This document shows, one piece after another, positions 35,401 to 48,100 of a stretch of DNA of 64,000 nt (position 1 is its first letter; every line of letters starts with the position of its first letter). Source of the stretch: Adiantum capillus-veneris. Taxonomy: Eukaryota > Streptophyta > Polypodiopsida > Polypodiales > Pteridaceae. The notes beneath the pieces are model-generated. The model did not search any database. It worked only from the letters and a program-made list of their open reading frames with translations, and was not told where the DNA came from. Location of the stretch: contig CM043945.1 of assembly GCA_014529385.2 (NCBI GenBank), positions 141,524,241 to 141,588,240 of the forward strand, in the 5' to 3' direction. A program made the translations under genes and the position numbers.

Positions 35401-38400
35401 TAAACCCCCCATGTAAGAAATATCATGGGTTTAAGGTATTTCAATGGAGCCTAGCATCTTGGAGACATGGTGCAGTTTGCTTCTCTCCATGTTTCAATGG
35501 ATCCTATCTTGGACAAGTGGTGGACCTTTGCTTCTCACTATGTTTCAATAGAGTTAGCTTGGACAAGTGGTGGACTTGGAACAAAACCCCCATGTAAAAC
35601 CTATCATGGTAACTCCAAGTGGTGATAAAGAGTAAAGTTTAAGATATAGCCTTATAGGTTGGACAAGTGGTAGACCTTAACACCCAGATATTCTTAATAT
35701 AATGACATAGAGTGAAAAAGTGGTGCATCTTCAGACCAAACCACTCATGCTACTGGAGATAATAGGTTGGACAAGTGGTGGACCTTGAATGTAAACCTCC
35801 CATGTACAAAATTTCATGGGTTTAAGGTATTTCAATGGAGACTAGCATCTTGGAGACATGGTGTAGCTTGCTTCTCTTCATGTTTCAATGGAGCATATCC
35901 TGGCCAAATGGTGGAGCATCCTTCTCTCCATGTTTTAATGGACCCTAGCTTGGACAAGTGTTGGAACTTTGGTTCTCTCTAAGTTTCAATAGAGTCTGAG
36001 CTTGGACAAGCGTTGGACTTTGGAACCAAACCCCCATGTAAAACCTATCATGGTCACTCCAAGTGACAAGAAAGAATACCCTTTAAGATATAGTCTTATA
36101 GGTTGGACAAGTGGTGAACCTTAACACCCAGATCTTCTTAATAAAATTCCATAGAGTGGAAAAGTGGTGAACCTTGAGACCAAACCACTCATGCTACTAG
36201 CGATAATAGGTTGGACAAGTGGTGGACCTTGAATGTAACCCCCCACGTACAAAATATCGTGGGTTTAAGGTATTTCAATGAAGCCTAGCATCTTGGAGAC
36301 ATGGTGCAACTTGCTTCTCTTCATGTTTCAATGGAGCCTATCTTTGATAAATGGTGGAGCATCCTTCTCTCCATGTTTCAATGGACCTTAGCTTGCACAA
36401 GTAGTGGACCTTTGCTTCTCTCTATGTTTCAATAGAGTTAGCTTCGACAAGGGGTGGAACTTTTCTTCTCTCTATGTTTCAATAGAGTTAGCTTGGACAA
36501 GTGGTGGACCTTGGAACCAAACCCCCATGTTAAACCTATCATGGTCATTCCAAGTGGTCAGAAAGAATACCCTTTAAGATATAGCGTTATAGGTTGTACA
36601 AGTGGTGGACTTTAACACCCACATATAATTACATAGACTGAAAAAGTGGTGAATCTTGAGACCAAACCACATATGCTACTAGTGATAATAGGTTGGACAA
36701 GTGGTGGACCTTGAATGTAAATCCCCCATGTACGAAATATCATGGATTTAAGATATTTCAATGGAGCCTAGCATTTTGGAGACATGGTGCAGCTTGCTTC
36801 TCTTCATGTTTCAATCGAACCTAGCTTGGATAAATGGTGGAGCATCCTTCTCTCCATGTTTCAATGGAGCCTAACTTGGACAAGTGGTGGACCTTTTCTT
36901 CTCTCTATGTTTCAATAGAGTTAGCTTGGACAAGTAGTGGACCTTGGAACCAAACCCCCATGTTAAACCTATCATGGTCATTCCAAGTGGTCAGAAAGAA
37001 TACCCTTTAAGATATAGCGTTATAGGTTGTACAAGTGGTGGACTTTAACACCCACATATAATTACATAGAGTGAAAAAGTGGTGAATCTTGAGACCAAAC
37101 CACATATGCTACTAGCGATAATAGGTTGGACAAGTGGTGGACCTTGAATGTAAATCCCCCATGTACGAAATATCATGGATTTAAGATATTTCAATGGAGC
37201 CTAGCTTTTTGGAGACATGGTGCAGCTTGCTTCTCTTCATGTTTCAATTGAACCTGGCTTGGATAAATGGTGGAGCATCCTTCTCTCCATGTTTCAATGG
37301 AGCCTAGCTTGGACAAGTGGTGGACCTTTTCTTCTCTCTATGTTTCAATAGAGTTAGCTTGGACAAGTGGTGGACCTTTGAACCAGACCCCTATGTATAA
37401 CCTATCACGTGCTTTTTAAGTGGTGGTAAATAATACCATTTAAGATATAGCCTTATAGGTTGGACAAGTGGTGGACCTTAGCACCCATATCTTCTTAATA
37501 TAATGACATGGAGTGGAAAAGTGGTGAATCTTGAGACCAAACCACTCATGCTACTAGGGATAATAGGTTGGACAAGTGGTGGACCTTGAATTTAAACCCC
37601 ACATATACGAAATATCGTGGGTTTAAGTTATTTCAATGGAGCCTAGCATCTCGGAGACATGGTGCAACTTGCTTCTCTTCATGTTTCAATGGAGCCTATT
37701 TTGGACAAATGGTGGAGCATCCTTCTCTCCATGTTTCAATGGACCCTAGATTGGACAAGTGGTGGACCTTTTCTTCTCTCTATGTTTCAATAGAGTTAGC
37801 CTATATTAGACAATTAGTAGACCTCGAATCTCTCCATGTTGTCTAGAGCTGAGCTTGGACAAGTGGTGGACCTTACTTCTCCCTTCCCTTAGTTTACTAG
37901 CTTAGAAGATCACTATGTATAATGGCATCGATTGGAAAAGTGGTAATCTTTAGACCAAACCTCTCATGCTACTAGAGATAATAGGTTGGACAAGTGGTGG
38001 ACCTTGAATGTAAACCCCCCATGTACTTAATATCATGGGTTTCAGGTATTTCAATGGAGCCTACCATCTTGGAGACATGGTGTAGCTTGCTTCTCTTCAT
38101 GTTTCAATAGAGCGTATCTTGTACAAATGGTGGAGCATCCTTCTCTCCACGTTTCAATGGACCCTAGCTTGGACAAGTGGTGGACATTTGGCTCTCTTCA
38201 TGTTTCAATAGAGTGAGCTTGGACAAGTGGTGGACCTTGGAACAAAACCCCCATGTAAAACCTATCATGGTCACTCCAAGTGATGAGAAAGAGTAACCCT
38301 TAAGATATAGCCTTATAGGTTGGACAAGTGGTGGAACTTAACACCCAGATATTCTTAATATAATGACATAGAGTGAAAAAGTGGTGAATCTTGAGACCAA

Positions 38401-41290
38401 ACCACTCATGCTACTAGTGTTAATAGGTTGGACAAGTGGTGGACCTTGAATCTATACCCCCCATGTTTTAATAGAGTTAGATTCGACAAATGGTGGAGCA
38501 TCCTTCTCTCCATGTTTCAGTGGAGCCTAGCTTGGACAAGTGGTGAACCTTTGCTTCTCTCTATGAGAAGAATAGATATAGCTTGGATAGGTGGTGGACC
38601 TTGGAACCAAACCCCCATGTAAAACACATCATGGACAGTTCAAGTGGTAAGAAGGAATACCCTTTAAGATATACCCTTATAGGTCGACCTTAATACCCAG
38701 ATCTTCTTAATATAATGACATAGTGTGGAAAAGTGGTGAATCTTGAGACCAAACCACTCATGCTACTAGGGATATTAGGTTGGACAAGTGGTGGACCTTA
38801 ACTTTAAACCCCGCATGTAAAAGATATCGTGGGTTTAAGGTATTTCAATGGATCCTAGCATCTTGGAGGCATGGTGCATCTTGCTTCTTTTCATGTTTCA
38901 ATGAAGCCTATCTTCAATCTATGGGGGATCATCCTTCTCTCCATGTTTCAATGGAGCCTAGCTTGGACAAGTGGTGGACCTTTTCTTCTCTCTATGTTTC
39001 AATAGAGTTAGCTTGGACAAGTGGTGGACCTTGGAACCAAACCCCCATGTAAAACATATCATGGTCATTCCAAGTGGTGATAAATAATACCCTTTAATAT
39101 CTAGTCTTATAGGTTGGACAAGTGGTCGACCTTAAAACCTATATCTTCTTAATATAACGACATAGAGTGGAAAAGTGGTGAATCTTGAGACTAAACCACT
39201 CATGCTAATAAGGATAATAGGTTGGACAATAGGTGGAACTTGAATGTAAACCCCCCATGTAAGAAATATCATGGGTTTAAGGTATTTCAATGGAGCCTAG
39301 CATCTTGGAGACATGGTGCAGTTTGCTTCTCTCCATGTTTCAATGGATCCTATCTTGGACAAGTGGTGGACCTTTGCTTCTCACTATGTTTCAATAGAGT
39401 TAGCTTGGACAAGTGGTGGACTTGGAACAAAACCCCCATGTAAAACCTATCATGGTAACTCCAAGTGGTGATAAAGAGTAAAGTTTAAGATATAGCCTTA
39501 TAGGTTGGACAAGTGGTAGACCTTAACACCCAGATATTCTTAATATAATGACATAGAGTGAAAAAGTGGTGCATCTTCAGACCAAACCACTCATGCTACT
39601 GGAGATAATAGGTTGGACAAGTGGTGGACCTTGAATGTAAACCTCCCATGTACAAAATTTCATGGGTTTAAGGTATTTCAATGGAGACTAGCATCTTGGA
39701 GACATGGTGTAGCTTGCTTCTCTTCATGTTTCAATGGAGCATATCCTGGCCAAATGGTGGAGCATCCTTCTCTCCATGTTTTAATGGACCCTAGCTTGGA
39801 CAAGTGTTGGAACTTTGGTTCTCTCTAAGTTTCAATAGAGTCTGAGCTTGGACAAGCGTTGGACTTTGGAACCAAACCCCCATGTAAAACCTATCATGGT
39901 CACTCCAAGTGACAAGAAAGAATACCCTTTAAGATATAGTCTTATAGGTTGGACAAGTGGTGAACCTTAACACCCAGATCTTCTTAATAAAATTCCATAG
40001 AGTGGAAAAGTGGTGAACCTTGAGACCAAACCACTCATGCTACTAGCGATAATAGGTTGGACAAGTGGTGGACCTTGAATGTAACCCCCCATGTACAAAA
40101 TATCGTGGGTTTAAGGTATTTCAATGAAGCCTAGCATCTTGGAGACATGGTGCAACTTTCTTCTCTTCATGTTTCAATGGAGCCTATCTTTGATAAATGG
40201 TGGAGCATCCTTCTCTCCATGTTTCAATGGACCTTAGCTTGGACAAGTAGTGGACCTTTGCTTCTCTCTATGTTTCAATAGAGTTACCTTGGACAAGTGG
40301 TGGACCTTGGAACCAAACCCCCATGTTAAACCTATCATGGTCATTCCAAGTGGTCAGAAAGAATACCCTTTAAGATATAGCGTTATAGGTTGGACAAGTG
40401 GTGGACTTTAACACCCACATATAATTACATAGAGTGAAAAAGTGGTGAATCTTGAGACCAAACCACATATGCTACTAGCGATAATAGGTTGGACAAGTGG
40501 TGGACCTTGAATGTAAATCCCCCATGTACGAAATATCATGGATTTAAGATATTTCAATGGAGCCTAGCATTTTGGAGACATGGTGCAGCTTGCTTCTCTT
40601 CATGTTTCAATCGAACCTGGCTTGGATAAATGGTGGAGCATCCTTCTCTCCATGTTTCAATGGAGCCTAACTTGGACAAGTGGTGGACCTTTTCTTCTCT
40701 CTATGTTTCAATAGAGTTAGCTTGGACAAGTGGTGGACCTTGGAACCAGACCCCTATGTATAACCTATCACGTGCATTTTAAGTGGTGGTAAATAATACC
40801 ATTTAAGATATAGCCTTATAGGTTGGACAAGTGGTGGACCTTAGCACCCAGATCTTCTTAATATAATGACATGGAGTGGAAAAGTGGTGAATCTTGAGAC
40901 CAAACCACTCATGCTACTAGGGATAATAGGTTGGACAAGTGGTGGACCTTGAATTTAAACCCCACATATACGAAATATCGTGGGTTTATGTTATTTCAAT
41001 GGAGCCTAGCATCTGGGAGACATGGTGCAACTTGCTTCTCTTCATGTTTCAATGGAGCCTATTTTGGACAAGTGGTGGAGCATCCTTCTCTCCATTTTTC
41101 AATGGACCCTAGATTGGACAAGTGGTGGACCTTTTTTTCTCTCTATGTTTCAATAGAGTTAGCCTATATTAGACAATTAGTAGACCTCGAATCTCTCCAT
41201 GTTGTCTAGAGCTGAGCTTGGACAAGTGGTGGACCTTACTTCTCCCTTCCCTTAGTTTACTAGCTTAAAAGATCACTATGTATACTTTCT
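29423..41290. repeat. Satellite array, fourth and largest segment
   Basis: Nearly 12 kb of the same satellite. Units of about 437-442 bases are marked by cttaatataatgacatagag or close variants (for example near 29833, 30270, 30711, 31150, 31590, 32320). Longer periods are layered on top: 2,052 bases between 29902 and 31954 and between 30343 and 32395, and 3,846 bases in the second half. Three copies of a distinctive junction (tagacaattagtagacctcg to cttacttctcccttccc) lie near 33955, 37800 and 41165. The last leads out of the array into unrelated DNA at about 41290. No gene. Confidence 0.93.
33722..40930. repeat. 3,846-bp higher-order repeat in the satellite
   Basis: Matching landmarks at 33722/37568, 34582/38428, 34934/38780, 35376/39222 and 35767/39613 are all exactly 3,846 bases apart. 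A third start is at 40931, only 3,363 after 37568, because the second copy lacks a unit and a short segment present twice in the first near 36440-36970. Exact spacing with few substitutions means a recent segmental duplication of a block of about nine units. Confidence 0.9.
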
Positions 41291-41397
41291 TAGATCGATC
41301 TTGAACAAGTGGTGGACCTTGTATTCACACAAACTTAATCCATTACAAAAAAGTATATGTTAAAATAACATTTGGTTTTTTTTTTGTTTCAAGAAAG

Positions 41398-42908
41398 ATG
41401 GCTCCAAAAAAACAGGTTGCAAGGGTTGCTGTCTCAGTTGACTATACTTGCAGTGATCTTAGGAAATGGTATTTGGACATACATGCTATAGAGGGTGCAC
41501 AATTTCATAATGTGCATCTATTTATTGACAAAAAGGAGAATGAAAGCTTGTTTGAAGATGTTCGATAAGTTGTGGAAGCATATGTCTCCGTAGTTGATAG
41601 TCATCCGGAGGTGGAATGCATTGACTTTCTAGTTCCAATGAATCTAGAATTTCAACTATCTCCAGGAGCATATGCATTGGAGCGCATGTCTAGAAACAAA
41701 GAAGAGACAATGTTTTCTTGAGGATGGAAGTTTGCAGAATCAAATCCAAATATCATAGCAGATCAACTTCAAAGCTCCATCATTGCCACACTACAAGGAA
41801 AAACGGTGAAAGCTTCACGACCACCATCCACAAGGAAGCAAGCAAAAGTGCAGAAAGTAGCAGCTAAGCAAACTAGTTCCATTTTGGATGTAGACAAGGC
41901 ATCTTTGGACCACCATCCACAAGGAAGCAAGCAAAAGTGCAGAAAGTAGCAGCTAAGCAAACTAGTTCCATTTTGGATGTAGACAAGGCATCTTTGGCAT
42001 CCTCATCAACAGAGGGCTCAATGTCAAAGATGAGAATTGTGGATCCAGATGTTTTAGAAGCTGAGGCCATGAAAGCACAAGAAAAAGATACAGGTGGAAT
42101 GAATAAGTACATAAACTATTTTCCTTTCCAATATAGGGAATTTGATATCCCTATTCAAAATTGTTGGCTTACTCCTGATCACTATAATTCACGTATTATG
42201 GATAAAAAACACTCTGAAAGTGTGTTATTTGGATTTTCATGGAGTACGACCAAGCCTGCAGCATGTGCATATTTGATGCCTGTTCAAAATTCAAAGTCAA
42301 AGAAGGGGACTCCTTCGGCAGTAGAAGAGGTAGAAGAGCAAAAAATTAAAGATTATCATTATTGGTTTCTTGATGGGCAGCATTCAATCTATGCTGCAAA
42401 ATTTTTGCTTCACAATGAACAAAACAACAAAGAGATATTTGAAAGACTGATTAGCATGTATAAATTTAGAAAGGCTCGCATTGTTGTGAATGCTCCTCCA
42501 TTTGTTGCAACTGCTATATCTGCCATTGCAAATGAGGAGGCTCAGGCATTGTATGTCAAGCAACCTTACAGCCAATATATTGAGACATTTACGGAGTCAA
42601 TGGATCTTCTCACGACGACCACCAAAAGCAGCAAGTGGAATTGCAAAGGAACATGCATCTCGTGCCAGTCCTACGTTGTCTTTTGGTTTCTCCCTAGCTT
42701 TCTACCCTTGGATACCTCACCTGAATGTCGCAGGCCCATTACTCCTTTGGAAGTCGCACCTCTCACTGAATTTGATTCCAAGAGTATCATTGATCCACCT
42801 ACCTTGTGCATGGGTGCTTTTTCCCCAAAGTTACGCTTGCCTTTGGTCCTCTCTATGTGTGTGCGCACGCGTGCAAAAGGCTTCTTCTCCTTGGGACTAT
42901 GTATTTGA
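41398..42908 (+). pseudogene. Broken gene with DGQH motif (ParB/DGQHR-like candidate)
   Basis: The frame starts at ATG 41398 (MAPKKQVARV) and is broken by TAA at 41566-41568, TGA at 41719-41721 and an 89-bp tandem duplication (41821-41998) that shifts the frame by two; the frame then runs from about 41937 to 42908. After the shift it reads YHYWFLDGQHSIYAAKFLL and, about 50 residues on, RKARIVVNAPPFVATAISAIANEE. The DGQH motif followed by a hydrophobic helix and an IS..N region resembles DGQHR/ParB-like domains, but the match is short and I am not certain. The last 90 codons, rich in Pro and Leu, may be non-coding. A TC microsatellite follows directly. Confidence 0.55.
41821..41998. repeat. 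89-bp tandem duplication
   Basis: The segment starting ccaccatccacaaggaag occurs at 41821 and again at 41910 with almost no difference. Because 89 is not a multiple of three, the copy shifts the reading frame of the surrounding gene; the frames before and after differ by exactly the expected two bases. Confidence 0.95.
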
Positions 42909-42930
42909 TTGAAGCCAATAGTTGAGGAGG

Positions 42931-43055
<125 letters not shown>

Positions 43056-43205
43056 TTGGGGGCGTAAGAAATGGAAGAGGGAAGAGAGTGGTAGTGGACA
43101 ATAATTTCTCTTGGAAGAGGAGGAGAGTCATGCAACCCCTACACATGAGCGTAAATTTTTGAGGATGAGAGATGTTAGCTCTCCTGCTTCATCCCCTTCG
43201 ACAAT

Positions 43206-43245
43206 TGTCTATAACCATCCATGCCGGCGCGGATGGCTACAGACA
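43206..43245. repeat. Hairpin 1 with GC-rich loop
   Basis: Arms tgtctataaccatcc (43206-43220) and ggatggctacagaca (43231-43245) pair with two mismatches around the loop atgccggcgc. Confidence 0.75.
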
Positions 43246-43386
43246 CTCGCTGTATGATAGCACGAAGTCTATCAATATGGGGCACAATTTTTTGCATCAT
43301 CATCAATCATCATCAAAGGAGAGAGCTATTCACATATAGACATGGCATATGCTAGCAAATGTTTTCTTGCGAGTCATATCTCTCAC

Positions 43387-43431
43387 ACCTACCTCTAGCC
43401 ATCACGCCAGTGCGGATGGCTAGAGGTAGGT
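43387..43431. repeat. Hairpin 2, perfect 17-bp stem
   Basis: Arms acctacctctagccatc (43387-43403) and gatggctagaggtaggt (43415-43431) are perfect complements around acgccagtgcg. The core ccatc...gcggatggcta is shared with hairpin 1, so the two are related. Confidence 0.85.
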
Positions 43432-45524
43432 CTTGTTAAGGAAAAGAGCATTCAATTTTCAAAGTCACAAATCTATTTTATTTCCGTAAAAGGTATCATC
43501 AATTTACTGTCACAATGTACTATCGCACAAATAATTGAATTGGAAGGAAGTTTGGAGTACCCTAGGCAATTAACGTTTATCACGATTCACAACAAAGGTT
43601 TGGAAGGTTTAATTGGAAATATATCTGTTGTACATAGAAGCTTGCTCCTTCGATAATGTAGGAGCAACCACATGAGGTTGATGACTAGCTTTATTCTCTC
43701 ATCTGAGGGATGATTTTAAAAAAATGTTCATATACTCAGTTTATGTTTTGGAAACTACTCAATAAAGTGGCTAGACTAAGAATACGAGAGACTAGACTAA
43801 TGGTATAAGAGACTTGATTTTGTTGGTATACTTGCAATGCCCACCTCTCTAAGTTTTTCCACCACAATATATGCTCCACAGTTTTTAAGGCCCCCATATG
43901 AGGAGAAGCCAATGGTGCACATATATTTGGTGGATTCCAGCTATGCACGCTGATGAGATCTCTATTTGTGATCGTGGGTGGTACGGAGCAAATTCAGGGC
44001 CAACTTTGGTGGCCTCGCCGGAATATTGCTTTACGCCGGAATATCTTGGCCGGACGAAGGCCAGAAGACAATCGGAAAATGGCCGCCTGGTGGCCGGTGG
44101 TCCATTGTCTTTGGTCGGTGGTCGGTGGCCGATTTCTAGGAGGACTTGTCTACCCAAAAGCGGCTACACATGGGTGCATGGGAGAGTCCTACTTGGACTT
44201 GGCTATCTAAGGGCCGCTACACATGGGCGTTTAGAGGCTCCCTTACAACTATATAAGGAGGCCTTTTCATGAGTATTTTGGTAGAATGGTGCGCACACTT
44301 GATGCACACAGCACATCCTTGTGTAAGGATTATTAGTCCCTTGTATTCACTTGCTCTAGTTGTCTAAATCGCCATCTAAGCTCTACCTTGAGAGCGCATG
44401 GGTGGATGACGCCATCAATTTGTATAGTGTGCTAATCTAAACTTTTTGATTTGCCACTAATCTACTTTGCATCGTGTCTCTCTCTACTCTCCTTGCTACT
44501 AAATCCTTATTGTATTCCGCATTTCTTACAAATTCTAGAGGGTTCCTAATAGATGAATCAAATGTTGATTAGATTGCGGTGCAAATTGGTTATTTTGGGT
44601 TGCAAGAATAGTTATGCTTAAAAAACAAAAGAATTTTTTATGTAGGTATATCACTAGTGGGCAGAGGTGACAAGTAGTTCATGAAGGCATTGGGATATGG
44701 CTACAAATGAATGTCTTAAAAAAGCAAAAAATACCTTTGTCCGTGTGTACTGTCCATTTCAAATTTTTTTGGGCTTGTTGATGACCATTTCTTATTAATA
44801 GTGAGAAAAAATTAAATTCAACAAAAAATAGAAAACTTTAAGGTTCTTGCAATTTAGTATTATACTTTCAACCTGGCTATCACCCTCTACACCTCTACAA
44901 AATATTTTTAAGTGCTTATCTAGAACATGAGGAGTTACTAATGACTATCACATGCAAAGGGCTCCTATCGTCTTCTTCTTTGCCTAGTTCTAAATGCTAG
45001 AGAGGGAGGAGACTTTTGGAAATACCCCCCTCTCCTCTTCATGCTCCCTATAAAAAGAAAAAAGAAAACCTGTTTCTGTCACAGCCATCATTGAGCTCCC
45101 TTTGGAAAAAGCAATCCCTCCTCTCTTTTTTTTCCATACTTACAATTGTGAGTTAATAGAATTTATATTAACTCGATAAGAATACAATTTCCCTCAAGCA
45201 TTACATGTGCCTTGAGGGGGCTAGGGTTCCATCCGAGAATTGTACACATAGACGGAGAGCTTTGGTGTGACAGAGTTGCTGCCTGCTGGTGTCATCGCTA
45301 GACAGGGAGGAAGGGGCGAGGCTCCCCTCAAAAGCGTGAGTTTCATTTAGATCTTGATTCGCCTCCTTGTGGTGGCTTTGCGATGTGGGTTGGTGTCCAT
45401 GTCTTTTTTCTGCTCCTCTGCAGAGATTGGATGATCATGGCGGTCCTTTGTGGAACGTCTTTTCGGTTTTAATTTCTTCTTGGCTGGTGAACTCTACATG
45501 GAAACGTGTGCACTAGTGATAGCG

Positions 45525-45942
45525 GTGCCCCATTGGTGGAAACTTGGGTAGTTGGTGATGAGAACTTCGGGCCCCACCCTTTTGTATATATTAGGTATGC
45601 ATATAGGTATCTCATCACCAACTTGGGTAGTTGGTGATGAGGACTTCAGGCCCCACCCTTTTGTCTATATTAGGTATGCATATTGGTATCTACTTTGATT
45701 GGGGATGGATTCCCCTGTTTGAGTGGTCTACTAGTGCCCCATTGGTAGAAACTTGGGTAGTTGGTGATGAGAACTTCAGGCCCCACCCTTTTGTCTATAT
45801 TAGGTATGCATATAGGTATCTCATCACCAACTTGGGTAGTTGGTGATGAGGACTTCAGGCCCCACCCTTTTGTCTATATTAGGTATGCATATTGGTATCT
45901 ACTTTGATTGGGGATGGCTTCCCCTGTTTGGGTGGTCTACTA
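45525..45942. repeat. 209-bp tandem duplication with internal sub-repeats
   Basis: Two copies begin at gtgccccattggt (45525 and 45734). Each contains two sub-copies of an approximately 82-base segment (aacttgggtagttggtgatg). Between the sub-copies ctcatcaccaac and gttggtgatgag form a 12-bp hairpin stem (45611-45641 and 45820-45850). No coding signal. Confidence 0.9.
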
Positions 45943-46780
45943 GTGTCTTGTATCCATGTACTTGTTGTTATTGTTTTGGCTTCTAATGCTTTTGTAGATG
46001 CTTTGGTGGTAGGATTTATATGTTACTGTGATGGCATGGCTCATTTTAAGCATGGCTAGTATTGTAATTATTTTTTGTATTCTAATATATATGCTCCTCA
46101 ATATTGTGAGTACTGCAAAAGAAAAAAGGACTTTAAAAAATAGTTCACAAGCACAAGAATCATACCATAGAACAAATAAATGGATCTTATTGAAACAATA
46201 ATATATAGAGTTTAACCATGATGCTACAATATGGGACCTCATCCTCTCATCCATGGTGCTCTCCATGACACCTATAAGGGAATCAAATAAACAAACTAAG
46301 ATGCAAATTTCAACTCCTACCCTCCAGCTGGCTTTGCATAAGAATAGAGCCAAATCCAATTACAAAGTCTAAAGACAAGCAGACTTCCCATGCATCTCTC
46401 ATCTCTCCTCTCTATGGGGTTTTCTTGAATCCCTATTGGAGAGAGATTGTAATTAGGATGAACAATAAATGACTTCAACGGTTGTACCACTTTTGGGTTA
46501 GAAATAGCAAGTGCTGGAAATCCTTTAATCACGTGGTTTCCCACTTTCAACTCCGACGGCATTGAGAAGCTATTTGTCAATAGGGTTGTAGAAGTCTTTG
46601 ACAATGTTCTAATGCCCATTTGTCAATCTACTTTTGAGTGGAAAGCTTGGAAATGTCCCATGAGTAGCTGATTCTCTAAACCCCATACCAAGGGCATCTA
46701 TCAAGTGTTAACTCATGAGGATGATCGGTTCACCCTTATAACAAGGAGTGGAAGAAGCAATGGTTGGAGGCTCGATGTGT
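45943..46780. other. No recognisable gene
   Basis: Minus-strand ORFs of 100-139 codons at 45940-46359 and 46317-46619 have no domain or composition I can support as coding. Confidence 0.4.
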
Positions 46781-46789
46781 AGAGGTCAC

Positions 46790-47084
46790 AAAGAACATTT
46801 GGAATCTATAGTGGCCTTAGTTTATGAAGATATTTTTGTTGAAGGTCCTTTGGTGGACCTTGATGACGACAAGCGTCAAGATTCAAGTGTCTGGTATTGG
46901 GCCTGATTTATGTTCAGGATGCAAATTGGCTAGCGAAGCCCTCAGACACCTTTTGATAGAATACTTGACTATTAGAGGCATTGCAAGAAAGATGTGCAAA
47001 TGGATACAAAGGAAGTGGAAAATAGGGATTTTCAAGAGGGATTTGTTCCTTGGTGGAAAAAAATTCATAGTTCTGCACTTTTAA
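46790..47084 (+). pseudogene. LINE remnant: zf-RVT-like end of a reverse transcriptase
   Basis: The plus frame reads a Trp-rich segment (LLKVLWWTL), then SGIGPDLCSGCKLASEALRHLL and a further Trp. This follows the C..C....E..HLL pattern of the zinc-binding region after the reverse transcriptase of plant LINE elements, where a host-like phrase KIF.WRL precedes it. The reverse transcriptase itself is not visible upstream, so this is a 3' fragment. Similarity is pattern-based. Confidence 0.45.
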
Positions 47085-47373
47085 TATGTATACAAATTGC
47101 TAGATAATGTTTCTTTCGTAACACGTGGAAGGTAAAAAATTGTTGTGTCTTTGATAGAAGCCTCTTTGTAGCTAGCTTCTCAAAGATTGTTCAAGAAATC
47201 AAGGAGATAATATATGTGGCAAGTAAAAGGCATAACTTGGATGATTTGCTTTAGGGAAACCCTTGCCATTCGGTCAATCCTTGCTTTGTAAAGGTTTGTG
47301 ATGTTTTCGATAGTATGCTTCTAGGTACTTGTAACTAAGCTTGGTTGCCACCCTCTCAAAGGGTTCCCTAATC
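47085..47373. other. No recognisable gene
   Basis: Sequence after the LINE remnant with no ORF or repeat that I can support. No poly-A tail is seen at the presumed LINE end. Confidence 0.4.
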
Positions 47374-48062
47374 CTATGGAACTAGGGCCATAGGATCTCC
47401 AAAAGGAACCTAGGGCCATAGGATCAAAGGGTGCCATATGTCCCATCTCTTGTGGCTCAAGGGCCATAGGGTAGGAATGTAAAATCTGAAGGGTCATAAG
47501 GTTCCCTATGTTTCTTTTGAATATCCTATGGCCCTAGGACCATAGGATCTTCAAAAGGAACATATGGACCTAAGTCCATAGTATCACATGGTGCCCTATG
47601 CCCAATATACAGATCTTGTGGCCAAAGGGCCATAGGGTGGCAATGTACAATATAAAAGTCCATATGATTCCCTATGTCCCTTATGGGGATCCTATGGCAC
47701 TAGGGCCATATGATCTCCAAAAGTAACATAAGGAAGCTAGGGCCTTAGGATGCCCTATGTCCCATCTAGAGACCTTGTGGCCCAAGGGCCAAAGGGTGAT
47801 AATGTACAATCTCAAGGGCTATAGGATATCCAAAAGGAACATATGGCCCTAGGGCCATAGGATCACATTGTGTCCTATGTCCCATCTAGAAACCTTGTGG
47901 CCCAAGGGTCATAGGATGGCAATGTTCGTTTTGGAGATCCTATGGCCCTAGGGCCCTAGGGGCATGGGCCTACCATGGTGCCTGTTAATGTGCACCATGG
48001 GGTTCCCTATGTTCCTTAAGGCCACCCTTGGGCCCTAAGATACCCTCTAGTATGAGGTGAGA
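47374..48062. repeat. Degenerate tandem repeats with palindromic cores
   Basis: Units of about 150-165 bases start at cctatgg near 47374, 47526 and 47690 and continue, more degraded, to about 48060. Each contains imperfect forms of the palindrome ATGGCCCTAGGGCCAT and a second block gtggcccaagggccatagg. The field ends within a few bases of the inverted-repeat end at 48067. Confidence 0.8.
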
Positions 48063-48066
48063 GCCT

Positions 48067-48100
48067 ACATTAGGAAATTTCGGAGGTCATTTGGAGGGCC
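48067..48100 (+). repeat. Left inverted repeat of the candidate transposon
   Basis: Starts ACATTAGGAAATTTCGG and ends TCATTTGGAGGGCC. It pairs in inverted orientation with 62834-62867, with three mismatches. Confidence 0.7.

Noticed and set aside
41786-41805. CACTACAAGGAAAAAC as a CACTA transposon end
   Set aside because: It lies inside the reading frame of the DGQH gene, with no matching inverted end found.
43898-44272. 124-codon ORF near a TATA-like site
   Set aside because: The site would lie at the end of the ORF, composition is not protein-like, and no homologue is recognised.
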